Origin: Rhodocyclaceae bacterium
Lineage (GTDB): Bacteria; Pseudomonadota; Gammaproteobacteria; Burkholderiales; Usitatibacteraceae
Assembly: GCA_020247395.1 (NCBI GenBank)
Contig: JADCJC010000005.1
Location: forward strand, 1-55,145
DNA length: 55,145 nucleotides
Direction of reading: 5' to 3'
Numbering within the stretch: position 1 is the first letter of the stretch; each line of letters begins with the position of its first letter. Shown piece by piece: positions 45,285 to 53,580 of the stretch. The notes beneath the pieces are model-generated. The model was not told the origin of the DNA and did not search any database. It saw only the letters and a list, made by a program, of their open reading frames with translations. The position numbers and the translations under genes were made by a program.

Positions 45285-45324
45285 GGCGGGCACTTTCAAG
45301 CATTCTTGCCCGAAAAAGCGCACC
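45285..45324. repeat. degenerate copy of the 40-bp palindromic repeat
   Basis: Starts GGCGGGCACTTTCAAGC, very close to the copy at 26914; the right arm is decayed (9 of 15 bases pair). It lies in the 99-bp gap between the MaoC and acyl-CoA dehydrogenase genes. Confidence 0.6.
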
Positions 45325-45355
45325 AATGCTTGTGTTTGAAGTTTGAGATAACGCC

Positions 45356-46528
45356 ATGAATGCAATGACAGAAACCAACAACTTCACGTCTGAAGATGAG
45401 CGAATGCTGCTCGACGCCATCGATAGCTGGGTCGAAAAATCGGTCAAGCCGATTGCCAAAGAGTACGACCATGAAGATAAGTATCCACACGCCTTGGTTG
45501 AGGAAATGAAAGAGCTTGGGCTGTTTGGCGCCACAATCGGCCAGCAGTACGGTGGCCTGGGTTTGCCAGCAAGTGTGTATGCCAAGATCGTCACCCGTGT
45601 CTCCTCAGTTTGGATGGCACCAACCGGTATCTTCAATTCACACCTCATCATGGCGGCGGCAATTGAACGCGCGGGCACCGAGGAGCAGAAGAAGAAGTAC
45701 CTACCGAGGATGGCCAGTGGCGAACTGCGTGGCGGGCTTGGCTTGACCGAGCCGGATTGCGGAACAGATTTACAGGCAATTCGCACCGTTGCCAAAAAAG
45801 ACGGTGATCACTACGTGGTCAACGGCAACAAGATTTGGATCACCAACTCTGGCAATGGTGGCGGCATTTTGTTGCTTGTCAAAACGGATCCGACCGCCGA
45901 GCCGCGCCACAAGGGGATGAGTATGCTGATCGCCGAGAAAGGCGACGGCTTCATCGTCTCCAACAAGATGAAAAAGCTTGGTTACCGATCCATCGATAGT
46001 TGTGAATTGGCGTTTCAGGACTACCGTGTGCATGAGAGTTGTTTGCTTGGCGGGGTTGAAGGTAAGGGCTTCCAGCATGCTGTTGGCGGGCTGGAACTAG
46101 GACGCATCAACATTGCGGCCCGTGGTGCAGGCATTGCCGAAGGTGCAACGCGTTTGGCCGTGCGTTATGCACAAGAGCGCAAAACATTCGGCAAACCAAT
46201 TTGCGAACACCAAGCCATCCAGTTAAAGCTGGGCGAGATGGCTACCCAAGTGGAAGCGGCAAAATTGTTGGTCGAGAGTGCGGCGCGTGCTTACGACAGC
46301 GGCCAGCGTTGTGACATGGAAGCCGGGATGGCGAAGTATTTCGCGTCGGAGGCGGGAGTGTTCTGCGCCTCAGAGGCGATGCGCATCTTTGGTGGCGCGA
46401 GTTATTCGGTGGAGTACGAGATTGAACGGTACTACCGGGACGCGATGCTGATGTGTATTGGGGAGGGCACCAACGAAATGCAGCGCATTATTATTGCCAA
46501 ACAGTTGGTCGCGCGGAATGCCGTTTAG
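45356..46528 (+). CDS. acyl-CoA dehydrogenase
   Basis: Encodes 390 residues of the flavin acyl-CoA dehydrogenase family: LGLTEPDCGTDLQAIRTVAKK, NKIWITNSG, RINIAARGAGIAEGATRLAVRY, and YYRDAMLMCIGEGTNEMQRI, which holds the catalytic-base Glu position of the short-chain group. Introduces the alpha-beta double bond into an acyl-CoA using an electron-transfer flavoprotein. A decayed repeat lies just upstream and a second repeat element begins four bases after its stop. Confidence 0.93.
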   Translation: MNAMTETNNFTSEDERMLLDAIDSWVEKSVKPIAKEYDHEDKYPHALVEEMKELGLFGATIGQQYGGLGLPASVYAKIVTRVSSVWMAPTGIFNSHLIMAAAIERAGTEEQKKKYLPRMASGELRGGLGLTEPDCGTDLQAIRTVAKKDGDHYVVNGNKIWITNSGNGGGILLLVKTDPTAEPRHKGMSMLIAEKGDGFIVSNKMKKLGYRSIDSCELAFQDYRVHESCLLGGVEGKGFQHAVGGLELGRINIAARGAGIAEGATRLAVRYAQERKTFGKPICEHQAIQLKLGEMATQVEAAKLLVESAARAYDSGQRCDMEAGMAKYFASEAGVFCASEAMRIFGGASYSVEYEIERYYRDAMLMCIGEGTNEMQRIIIAKQLVARNAV

Positions 46529-46531
46529 CAA

Positions 46532-46628
46532 TGTCGTACCGGCGCAGGCCGGTACCCAATCTTGTTTGCGCCCCGAGGCTGGCAAAACTTGGATCCCGCA
46601 CCGCCTCTGCGCGGCCTCCGGGATGACA
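46532..46628. repeat. REP-like bimodal repeat element inside the operon
   Basis: Outer ends TGTCGTACCGG and CCGGGATGACA are inverted (9 of 11). The left half folds as TACCGGC-GCAG-GCCGGTA (46537-46554). It fills the gap between the acyl-CoA dehydrogenase and the first CaiB gene and starts four bases after the former's stop. Confidence 0.7.
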
Positions 46629-46663
46629 AGTTTTGAATCCTGGGCCAAGCGATCGGCTGGGCG

Positions 46664-47878
46664 ATGGTCATGACACGGGAACGAACAGATTTGCCGCTTG
46701 CCGGCATCCGCATCGTTGCGGTTGAACAATACGGTGCCGGCCCTTACGGCTCGATGTACTTGGCCGATCTGGGTGCTGAAGTCATCAAGATTGAAAACCC
46801 GGCAACGGGTGGCGACGTCTCACGTGCGAATGGTCCTTTCTATTTGGGCGAGGGCGACTCGGAATTCTTCCAAACCTTCAACGCCAACAAAAAGTCCTTC
46901 GCGCTGGATCTGAAAGCGCCGGGTGGCCGCGCGGTGTTTGAAAAATTGGTAGCGAACAGCGACGCCGTCTTGAACAACCTGCGTGGTGATCAGCCGAAAA
47001 AACTTGGGCTCGATTACCTCACCCTGTCAAAAGTGAAGCCGTCTATTGTCTGCGCGCATCTTTCGGCATATGGACGTGACAATGACCGCACCGATTGGCC
47101 GGGCTACGATTACTTGATGCAAGCCGAAGCGGGCTTTTGCATGTTGACTGGTGAACCGGAAGGTCCACCTGCAAGGTTTGGTTTGTCGGTGGTCGATTTC
47201 ATGACCGGGATGACGCTGTCGATCGCATTACTCGCTGGTGTCGTCGGCGCATTGAAGAGCGGCAAAGGGCGCGACGTCGATGTATCGTTGTTTGACGTAG
47301 CGCTGCATCAGCTTAGTTATCCGGCTACCTGGTATCTGAATAACGGCCACGTTACCCAGCGCATGCCGCGTGGCGCGCATCCGGCGACGGTTCCGGCACA
47401 AATGTATCAAGCCAAAGATGGCTGGGTGTTCGTACTTTGTATGATCGACAAATTCTGGGTGGCGTTGTGTGAGGGCATCGGTAAACCAGAACTGGCGCGT
47501 GATCCACGCTTTGATTCGATTCCGAACCGTCGCAGCAACCGTGAAGCTCTCACGCCCATCCTTGATATGGAGTTTTTGAAACATACGCCCGACGAGTGGA
47601 TGCAAAAACTTGGTGGTGTGATTCCCATCGCGCCGATCTATGACATGGCGAAGGGGTTGGACAATCCCTACGTGGCGCGGGTCGGCATGATCCAGTCGCT
47701 TAATCATCCTGCAAATCCAGCGCTGCGCCGACTGGCGAATCCGATCAAGGTTGATGGTCAGCGCCTGCCGGCACAGCCGGCTAAGGCGCTGGGCGCAGAT
47801 ACCGAGGCGATCATGCGCGCGATCGGCTACAGCGACGGTGAAATTGCCGCGCTGCGTGCGGCAAAAGCTATCGCATAA
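46664..47878 (+). CDS. CaiB/BaiF family CoA-transferase 1
   Basis: Encodes 404 residues (402 if the ATG at 46670 is used). Class III CoA-transferase signatures: GIRIVAVEQYGAGPYGSMYLADLGAEVIKIE, NKKSFALDLKAPGG, and the catalytic Asp in GLSVVDFMTGM. It moves CoA from a donor such as succinyl-CoA to a carboxylic acid, activating the pathway acid. Separated from the dehydrogenase by a REP-like element; followed after 159 bp by a second CaiB gene. Confidence 0.9.
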   Translation: MVMTRERTDLPLAGIRIVAVEQYGAGPYGSMYLADLGAEVIKIENPATGGDVSRANGPFYLGEGDSEFFQTFNANKKSFALDLKAPGGRAVFEKLVANSDAVLNNLRGDQPKKLGLDYLTLSKVKPSIVCAHLSAYGRDNDRTDWPGYDYLMQAEAGFCMLTGEPEGPPARFGLSVVDFMTGMTLSIALLAGVVGALKSGKGRDVDVSLFDVALHQLSYPATWYLNNGHVTQRMPRGAHPATVPAQMYQAKDGWVFVLCMIDKFWVALCEGIGKPELARDPRFDSIPNRRSNREALTPILDMEFLKHTPDEWMQKLGGVIPIAPIYDMAKGLDNPYVARVGMIQSLNHPANPALRRLANPIKVDGQRLPAQPAKALGADTEAIMRAIGYSDGEIAALRAAKAIA

Positions 47879-48037
47879 CGCCTACCATCACTGAATGTTG
47901 AATGAACAACGTGGGTGAAACACCTTTGGCCATATCAAGCCGCAGCTGGCCAGGTGCGCCAGTCGGGTCATGGACTAACGATCGTCGTCTTATGAGGTCC
48001 GACCGCTCTCGTCAGGAAGAAAAGCGCTGAAATCAAA

Positions 48038-49156
48038 ATGAAACTCGAAGGCATCCGCGTCATCGATCTCTCCCTGTTTTTGCCCGGCCCACATCTGACG
48101 ATGTTGATGGCCGACCACGGGGCGGAGGTCATCAAGCTCGAGCCACCGGGCGAGGGTGAGCCGGTGCGGCATGTCGGTGCTTCACAAGCGGGGCACACGG
48201 TATGGTTCCGCAATACCCATCGCGGCAAGAAAAGCATCAGCCTCGACCTCAAAGAGCCTTTGCAGAAGGAAGCGCTACTCAAACTCATTGATACAGCCGA
48301 TGTGCTGGTCGAAGGATTTCGACCCGGCACGGTGGAGCGTCTCGGTATTGATTACGCCACGGTATCGAAGCGCAATCCGCGTATTGTCTACTGTAGTATT
48401 TCGGCATTTGGCCAGACTGGCCCCAAGCGTCTGAAACCGGCGCACGATCTGGCGATCCAGGCCGATAGCGGCCTAGTGAGTTTGAATCTTGGCCGCGACG
48501 GCAAGCCAACAAATCCGAATATGCCGGTTGCCGATATGGCGGGTTCGTTGATGGCGCTGTCGGGCATATTGATGGCACTGCTGCGTCGCGAAAAGACCGG
48601 CCAAGGTGATTACCTCGATATCTCGATGCAAGATTCACTATTGAGCTGGACGCCGAACGTCATGGGCATTCCGTTTAGCGAAAACAAAGCGCCGGAAGTG
48701 CAGCAGCAACGCAGTTTTGGTGGCGGAAGCTTTTACAATCTGTATGAGACGGCGGACCACAAGTGGCTGGCACTCGGCGGTAGTGAACACAAGTTTGTGA
48801 AGAACCTGCTTACCGCACTCGGTCGACCGGATTTGATTGCCGCTGGGTCAACTCCGCCTGGTTCCTCGCACGAGCCGGTGAAGCGGTTTCTACGCGATAC
48901 ATTTGCATCGAAATCCATCGCCGATTGGACGGTGTTTCTCGATGGTGTAGACGTATGTTGGTCGCCTGTGCGGGATCTTTATGAGGCAACACAGGAACCC
49001 CACCTTGCCGCACGTGGCACGATTCATATCGAAGCTGACGGCACAAAACACTTGAATAATCCGATCAAGTTCGCCAATGAACCCGCGCAGCCTAATTGGT
49101 GTTTGCCGAATGTCGGCGAGCATAATGAACACTACACGGGAAACAAATGGTCCTGA
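48038..49156 (+). CDS. CaiB/BaiF family CoA-transferase 2
   Basis: Encodes 372 residues: IRVIDLSLFLPGPHLTMLMADHGAEVIKLEPP, KKSISLDLKEP and the catalytic Asp in MPVADMAGSLMAL. Clearly diverged from the preceding CaiB gene, so the two probably serve different acids or the two directions of one CoA exchange. The 159-bp gap before it shows no recognised element. The exported VOC gene follows after 27 bp. Confidence 0.9.
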   Translation: MKLEGIRVIDLSLFLPGPHLTMLMADHGAEVIKLEPPGEGEPVRHVGASQAGHTVWFRNTHRGKKSISLDLKEPLQKEALLKLIDTADVLVEGFRPGTVERLGIDYATVSKRNPRIVYCSISAFGQTGPKRLKPAHDLAIQADSGLVSLNLGRDGKPTNPNMPVADMAGSLMALSGILMALLRREKTGQGDYLDISMQDSLLSWTPNVMGIPFSENKAPEVQQQRSFGGGSFYNLYETADHKWLALGGSEHKFVKNLLTALGRPDLIAAGSTPPGSSHEPVKRFLRDTFASKSIADWTVFLDGVDVCWSPVRDLYEATQEPHLAARGTIHIEADGTKHLNNPIKFANEPAQPNWCLPNVGEHNEHYTGNKWS

Positions 49157-49183
49157 CGAGGATTTGTTGACAAAGGAATTTCC

Positions 49184-49792
49184 ATGAAAAAAGTTTTGTT
49201 TGCTGCGCTCGCCCTGTTGGTAGCAACCACCGGCGTCACCCATTCCCAGCCCGTTCCCGACAATGAAAAAATTCCGGTGGATATACGCCGTACGACATTG
49301 GTGGTGCGTGACATCGAAAAATCGCTGCCGCTCTATCGGGACGCACTTGGACTCAAGGTGATTTATGACCAGCTCATCGGTGGCGGCAAAGATAAGGACG
49401 GCAAGGTTACGCCACCGACGATTCGCCTAGTGTTGTTACGCGCCAACGATCAGTTTATTGGTGCAATCGGGCTGATGCAGCGTCTGAATCAGCCGATGTT
49501 GCCACCGGTCGCCGAATTCAAACGGCCCAATGCGGGCGGCATGATCATGGTGATCAATGCCAAGGATCTCGACACGCGCTGGGAAAAGATCAAAGCGACA
49601 CCACACATCAAGATCGATACCGAGCCGTATCGGATTGAATATCCGGGCTCCAACAACACGGTGATCCCGGTGTTGTTCAGCAGTGTGTTTGATAACGATG
49701 GCAACTTCATCGAGATCAATAAGCTGCTGGGCGCGGCCGCCGGGGCAGCCACCACTTTGGCGCCAGCGGCAGCGGAGAAAAAGTCGCCTTAA
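49184..49792 (+). CDS. exported VOC (glyoxalase-like) protein
   Basis: Encodes 202 residues; signal peptide MKKVLFAALALLVATTGVTHS, then a VOC domain (IRRTTLVVRDIEKSLPLYRDALGL ... SVFDNDGNFIEINKLLG) and an Ala-rich tail. AAGGAA precedes the ATG. A periplasmic VOC protein is less common; it may bind or modify the substrate outside the cytoplasm. Its TAA stop shares bases with the TAA of the convergent VOC gene. Confidence 0.85.
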   Translation: MKKVLFAALALLVATTGVTHSQPVPDNEKIPVDIRRTTLVVRDIEKSLPLYRDALGLKVIYDQLIGGGKDKDGKVTPPTIRLVLLRANDQFIGAIGLMQRLNQPMLPPVAEFKRPNAGGMIMVINAKDLDTRWEKIKATPHIKIDTEPYRIEYPGSNNTVIPVLFSSVFDNDGNFIEINKLLGAAAGAATTLAPAAAEKKSP

Positions 49793-50343
49793 GCGGTTTG
49801 TGGCGGCCAGGTGAGCGGGTCGCCCGCTGCCCGCTGCCGGTAGGCGTCGCTGATCGGTCGTTCGATCAGGTTAACCGCCACCCCGTCGGGGTCGCGTAGC
49901 ACCAGTTCACGCCGCCCATTCAAAATCTGCAGCGGTGTCCCGATTCTGCCGCCGACGGCTGCCGATGCAGCGACCGACCGATCAAGATCATCGACATAGA
50001 ACACCAGAACCGCCTCGCCGAGCGCAAGCCCGCCTTCGCGAGGCGTGATAGCCGGTGTATCGGTCGGCATTTCAAACAACCCGACCATGCCATAGTCCAC
50101 CCCGGGGGCCTTGAGTACCACCGCGCGAATATGCGAGTCCGCCGGCACACCGATGACCGCCGCCGCTGTGGAGCCCTGCATGTCGCCCACAAAATACTCT
50201 TGGGTCAGCCCCAACACGGCCGCGTAGAAGGCACGGCTGCGTTCAAGGTTCCGCACCATGAGTGCCGCGCGAATCAGCGGCGACGCTGTTGAAGGCGGCG
50301 CTGTAGGCGCGGCAGTTGCGCGATTCGGTCGTTCGCTGGGCAT
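49789..50343 (-). CDS. VOC family protein
   Basis: Encodes 184 residues from MPSERPNRATAAP at 50343; the frame runs upstream to 50559 without similarity. One VOC domain: LIRAALMVRNLERSRAFYAAVLGL ... LVLRDPDGVAVNLIER. Convergent with the exported VOC gene, the stops overlapping in TTAA, and divergent from the S9 peptidase gene. Substrate unknown. Confidence 0.82.
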   Translation of the reverse strand: MPSERPNRATAAPTAPPSTASPLIRAALMVRNLERSRAFYAAVLGLTQEYFVGDMQGSTAAAVIGVPADSHIRAVVLKAPGVDYGMVGLFEMPTDTPAITPREGGLALGEAVLVFYVDDLDRSVAASAAVGGRIGTPLQILNGRRELVLRDPDGVAVNLIERPISDAYRQRAAGDPLTWPPQTA

Positions 50344-50522
50344 CGTAGGTCCGTGTTTTTTCAGTGTCTGGGCGCTGCTTATTGTAGAGGGCTTTGACTC
50401 TGGCATAAAGAAGAAGTCGTGCAGTCCCATCGCAAGCCCTGCAATAATGCGGCATGGCGGCGCTCTTGCAGGGGTAGTGCTTGACGGGCGAAGCGTACCA
50501 AATTCTTGAAAGGAAGTCAGTG

Positions 50523-52439
50523 ATGAAACCTTGGTTAAAAGTGTCGAGCATAGCGACATGGTTGTTTGCCTTTTCGGTTGCCGTGCCTTCTGCGGCTATC
50601 GCCGCAAAGGCGGAAAAAGCCGCGCCCGGCAAAACGGTGAAGCGATACACGATCGAGCAATTTATGGCGACCACGAGTTACGCAGGGGCCTCGTTTAGCA
50701 GCGATGAGAAGAGCATTCTTTTCAGCAGCAACGAGACGGGAATTTTCAACGCCTACAAAATTTCGACATCGGGTGGCGGGGCCGAAGCCAAAACCAAGTC
50801 TGCAACAGATTCGACGTATGCCGTAAGTTTTTTCCCCAATGATGATCGCATCCTGTTTACCCGCGACAATGGCGGCGACGAGAACAATCATCTGTTCGTA
50901 CGTGAACTTGATGGTACTGAGAAAGACTTGACGCCAGGTGCAAAACTCAAGGCTAACTTTGCAGGCTGGAGCGCCAACGATACGGCGTTTTATGTCACCA
51001 CCAACGAACGTGACGCGCGCTTTTTCGATTTGTATCGTTATGATGCTAAGACTTATGCCCGCACCATGATGTACAAAAATGAGCAGGCCTACCAGATCGC
51101 CGCGATCAGCCGCGACGAAAAGTGGATCGCGTTAGGCAAGACCAACACGACATCCGACAGTGATATTTACCTCTACGATGTGGCGAAAGCGGAAGCCAAG
51201 CTCATTACCGCACACACCGGCGTTGCATCGTTCTCAGCATCCACATTTGATCCTGCGTCGAAAAAGCTCTTCTTTACCAGCAATGCTGATGGCGAATTTA
51301 CCCAGCTCAAAACCTATGATCTCGCGACCGGCGTTGTCAAAGATCATACCAAGGCCGACTGGGATGTTAACGGCACCTATTTCTCGAAAGATGGCCGTTA
51401 CCGTGTCACCACCATCAACCAAGACGGTAGCACTGTTATTCGTGTCACCGAAGGCGCTGACGATAAGCCGGTTGCGCTACCAAAGTTACCCGGGGGTGAA
51501 ATTCGCGGCGTGACCTTCTCCAAGAGTGGCGCACGGATGGCCTTCTACCTAAATGGCGACCGTTCTCCGAGCAACTTGTTTGTCCACGATTTCAAAACGC
51601 GTTCAACCAAACAATTGACACAAAGCCTCGCTAAGGACATCAACCCGGCCGATTTGGTGGAGGCACAAGTGGTGCGGTTTAAGTCGTTTGACGGCATGGT
51701 GATCCCCAGCATCTACTACAAGCCGCATGGGGCGAGTGCAACCAACAAGGTGCCTGCGATTGTGTATGTACACGGCGGCCCCGGCGGACAAACACGACGG
51801 GGGTACAGCGCGCAGATTCAATACTTGGTGAACAACGGCTACGCGGTGTTGGGCATCAATAACCGCGGAAGCTCTGGTTATGGCAAGTCGTTCTTTGCTG
51901 CCGACGACAAAAAACACGGTCGTGAGCCACTGTGGGATTGCACGGAAGCAAAAACCTACCTGGCGAGTCTGGGCTACATCGACCCTGACCGTATCGGCAT
52001 CATGGGTGGCAGTTACGGCGGTTACATGACCGTTGCCGCATTGGCATTTCGTCCAGAGGTGTTCAAGGTTGGCGTGAATATTTTTGGTGTGACCAATTGG
52101 ATCCGTACCCTAGAGAGCATTCCGCCGTATTGGGAAGCGAGCCGCAAGGCGCTGTACCAAGAAATTGGTGACCCGGTGGCAGATCGCGAGTTCTTAATCG
52201 CGACATCGCCACTGTTCCACGCCAAAGAAATTCGTAAGCCGATGATGGTCATCCAGGGCGCTAACGACCCGCGTGTGATTAAGGCGGAGAGCGACGATAT
52301 CGTCGCTGCGGTGCAGAAGAATGGTGTGCCGGTCGAGTATGTCGTTTTTGCGGACGAAGGCCACGGCTTTTCGAAGAAGAAAAACTCGATGGAAGCGAAT
52401 CAGAAGATACTGGCGTTTCTCGATAAGTATTTGAAATAG
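50523..52439 (+). CDS. S9-family (prolyl oligopeptidase-type) peptidase
   Basis: Encodes 638 residues from the ATG at 50523 with AGGA eight bases upstream. Signal peptide (WLFAFSVAVPSAAIAA), a beta-propeller region (about 60-390), and a C-terminal alpha/beta-hydrolase domain with the nucleophile IGIMGGSYGGYMTVAA, the Asp of VIQGANDPRV and the His of ADEGHGF. A complete Ser-Asp-His triad, unlike the hydrolase-like proteins of the catabolic region. Likely periplasmic peptidase. Confidence 0.93.
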   Translation: MKPWLKVSSIATWLFAFSVAVPSAAIAAKAEKAAPGKTVKRYTIEQFMATTSYAGASFSSDEKSILFSSNETGIFNAYKISTSGGGAEAKTKSATDSTYAVSFFPNDDRILFTRDNGGDENNHLFVRELDGTEKDLTPGAKLKANFAGWSANDTAFYVTTNERDARFFDLYRYDAKTYARTMMYKNEQAYQIAAISRDEKWIALGKTNTTSDSDIYLYDVAKAEAKLITAHTGVASFSASTFDPASKKLFFTSNADGEFTQLKTYDLATGVVKDHTKADWDVNGTYFSKDGRYRVTTINQDGSTVIRVTEGADDKPVALPKLPGGEIRGVTFSKSGARMAFYLNGDRSPSNLFVHDFKTRSTKQLTQSLAKDINPADLVEAQVVRFKSFDGMVIPSIYYKPHGASATNKVPAIVYVHGGPGGQTRRGYSAQIQYLVNNGYAVLGINNRGSSGYGKSFFAADDKKHGREPLWDCTEAKTYLASLGYIDPDRIGIMGGSYGGYMTVAALAFRPEVFKVGVNIFGVTNWIRTLESIPPYWEASRKALYQEIGDPVADREFLIATSPLFHAKEIRKPMMVIQGANDPRVIKAESDDIVAAVQKNGVPVEYVVFADEGHGFSKKKNSMEANQKILAFLDKYLK

Positions 52440-52490
52440 CGTGGCAGCGATATATTTGCCGTCTGTTGCAGTGTAGAAACTCGCCGTTTG

Positions 52491-52528
52491 ACGGGCGTTT
52501 TCAGACGTTTATGTCTGTAAACGCCCGT
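52491..52528. repeat. dispersed palindromic repeat, intact copy
   Basis: Arms ACGGGCGTTTTCAGAC and GTCTGTAAACGCCCGT with one mismatch and a GTTTAT loop. Flanking CTCGCC.TTTG matches the reverse complement of the region right of the 26914 copy. Located 52 bp after the S9 peptidase stop; the rest of the 52440-52704 gap shows nothing recognised. Confidence 0.75.
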
Positions 52529-52704
52529 GGATATTGGTGTTTGTTGATTTGACATGATTCAGTTTGGCGCATTGAGAGCGGATCTGATGCGGGCTTTTCA
52601 TCCAAGGCGCGCTTCAATCGATCATTCAAACTCGACACTGGCCAGACGCCGACCGCTTGCCGCGCTCGGTCCACCGCAAGCTCTCCGTCGCAGGCACTAT
52701 CTGG

Positions 52705-53259
52705 CTAAGCCAGTTTGATTCGAAACCTTAGGCCGGGTTTGCCACCATACTGCGGCCCCTTGGTGAATGGTCCGACGAGAACGCCGCCATTGGCCTCGAT
52801 GACTTTTTGCGAGGCGATGTTTTCAAGGTTGGTCGTAATCTCAACATACGGCAGGCCAATTGATTTAGCCTCGGGCAGTATCTGTGCGAGCGCGAGCGTC
52901 GCGTATCCGAGCCGTTGTTTCCATGGCACCACGGTGTAACCAATGTGGCCGAGGCAATGTGGCGGCAATTCGGGCGTGCCATCCTGCCAGCGTAGGTTGA
53001 TACTGCCGCAGAATTCACCATCCCAAAGCCAGCGCCTAAAGCCAGGTAAGCGCTTGACGATCGAGCCGTCTGGCAGGGTGATGGGGGAACCTTTGGCTTC
53101 GCGATCCTCCATGCCTGCAAGAAAGCTTGCTGAATCGGCGCGAATAATGGCTAACTCTTCTTGCGCGGCTTCGGGGCGCAAGTTATCGGCAGACCAGCCG
53201 CGTTCAAGTGCGGCCACGTAACTGTCGAGATGATCGTTGGTAGGAAGTACGAGATGCAT
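52705..53259 (-). CDS. GNAT-family N-acetyltransferase
   Basis: Encodes 184 residues: LRWQDGTPELPPHCLGHIGYTVVPWKQRLGYATLALAQIL is the acetyl-CoA-binding core with RLGYATLAL in place of the common R-x-x-G-x-A loop, and IASQKVIEANGGVLVG is the usual last segment. Acetylates a small molecule or protein N-terminus; target unknown. Stands alone, divergent from the aldehyde dehydrogenase. Confidence 0.9.
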   Translation of the reverse strand: MHLVLPTNDHLDSYVAALERGWSADNLRPEAAQEELAIIRADSASFLAGMEDREAKGSPITLPDGSIVKRLPGFRRWLWDGEFCGSINLRWQDGTPELPPHCLGHIGYTVVPWKQRLGYATLALAQILPEAKSIGLPYVEITTNLENIASQKVIEANGGVLVGPFTKGPQYGGKPGLRFRIKLA

Positions 53260-53501
53260 AACGATGAATGACGGAAATGTGTTCAGATACTACGTGTTGC
53301 GCCATGTGGCGTGTTCAAATTAGCGCGATATATTTTCCGCCGAGCAAAGCACAACCGTCGCTGCACGTTTTCCCCTAGCAACCTCATCCGTTATTCTCGC
53401 CTTCCAAGGCTTTGATGAGATCATGTCCGTTGCTCGTCACGCCATTTTTGAATCCAGCATCAACCCTGCATTGAGATGTCATTTTTAGGGTAAGCTTCAA
53501 A

Positions 53502-53517
53502 TGGCGCGCGTCTAGCA
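53502..53517 (+). promoter_or_regulatory. possible sigma-54 promoter for the aldehyde dehydrogenase
   Basis: TGGCGCGCGTCTAGCA keeps the -24 GG and -12 GC at the right spacing and matches nine of eleven fixed positions of TGGCAC-N5-TTGCA. It is 64 bp before the ATG at 53581. The 53260-53580 gap holds nothing else recognised; upstream activator sites were not found. Confidence 0.45.
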
Positions 53518-53580
53518 AAGGATGTGACAGTGCGGACGCGTTAGGTTCCGACCTTCAACCAATTTTTGCAGGAGACATCC

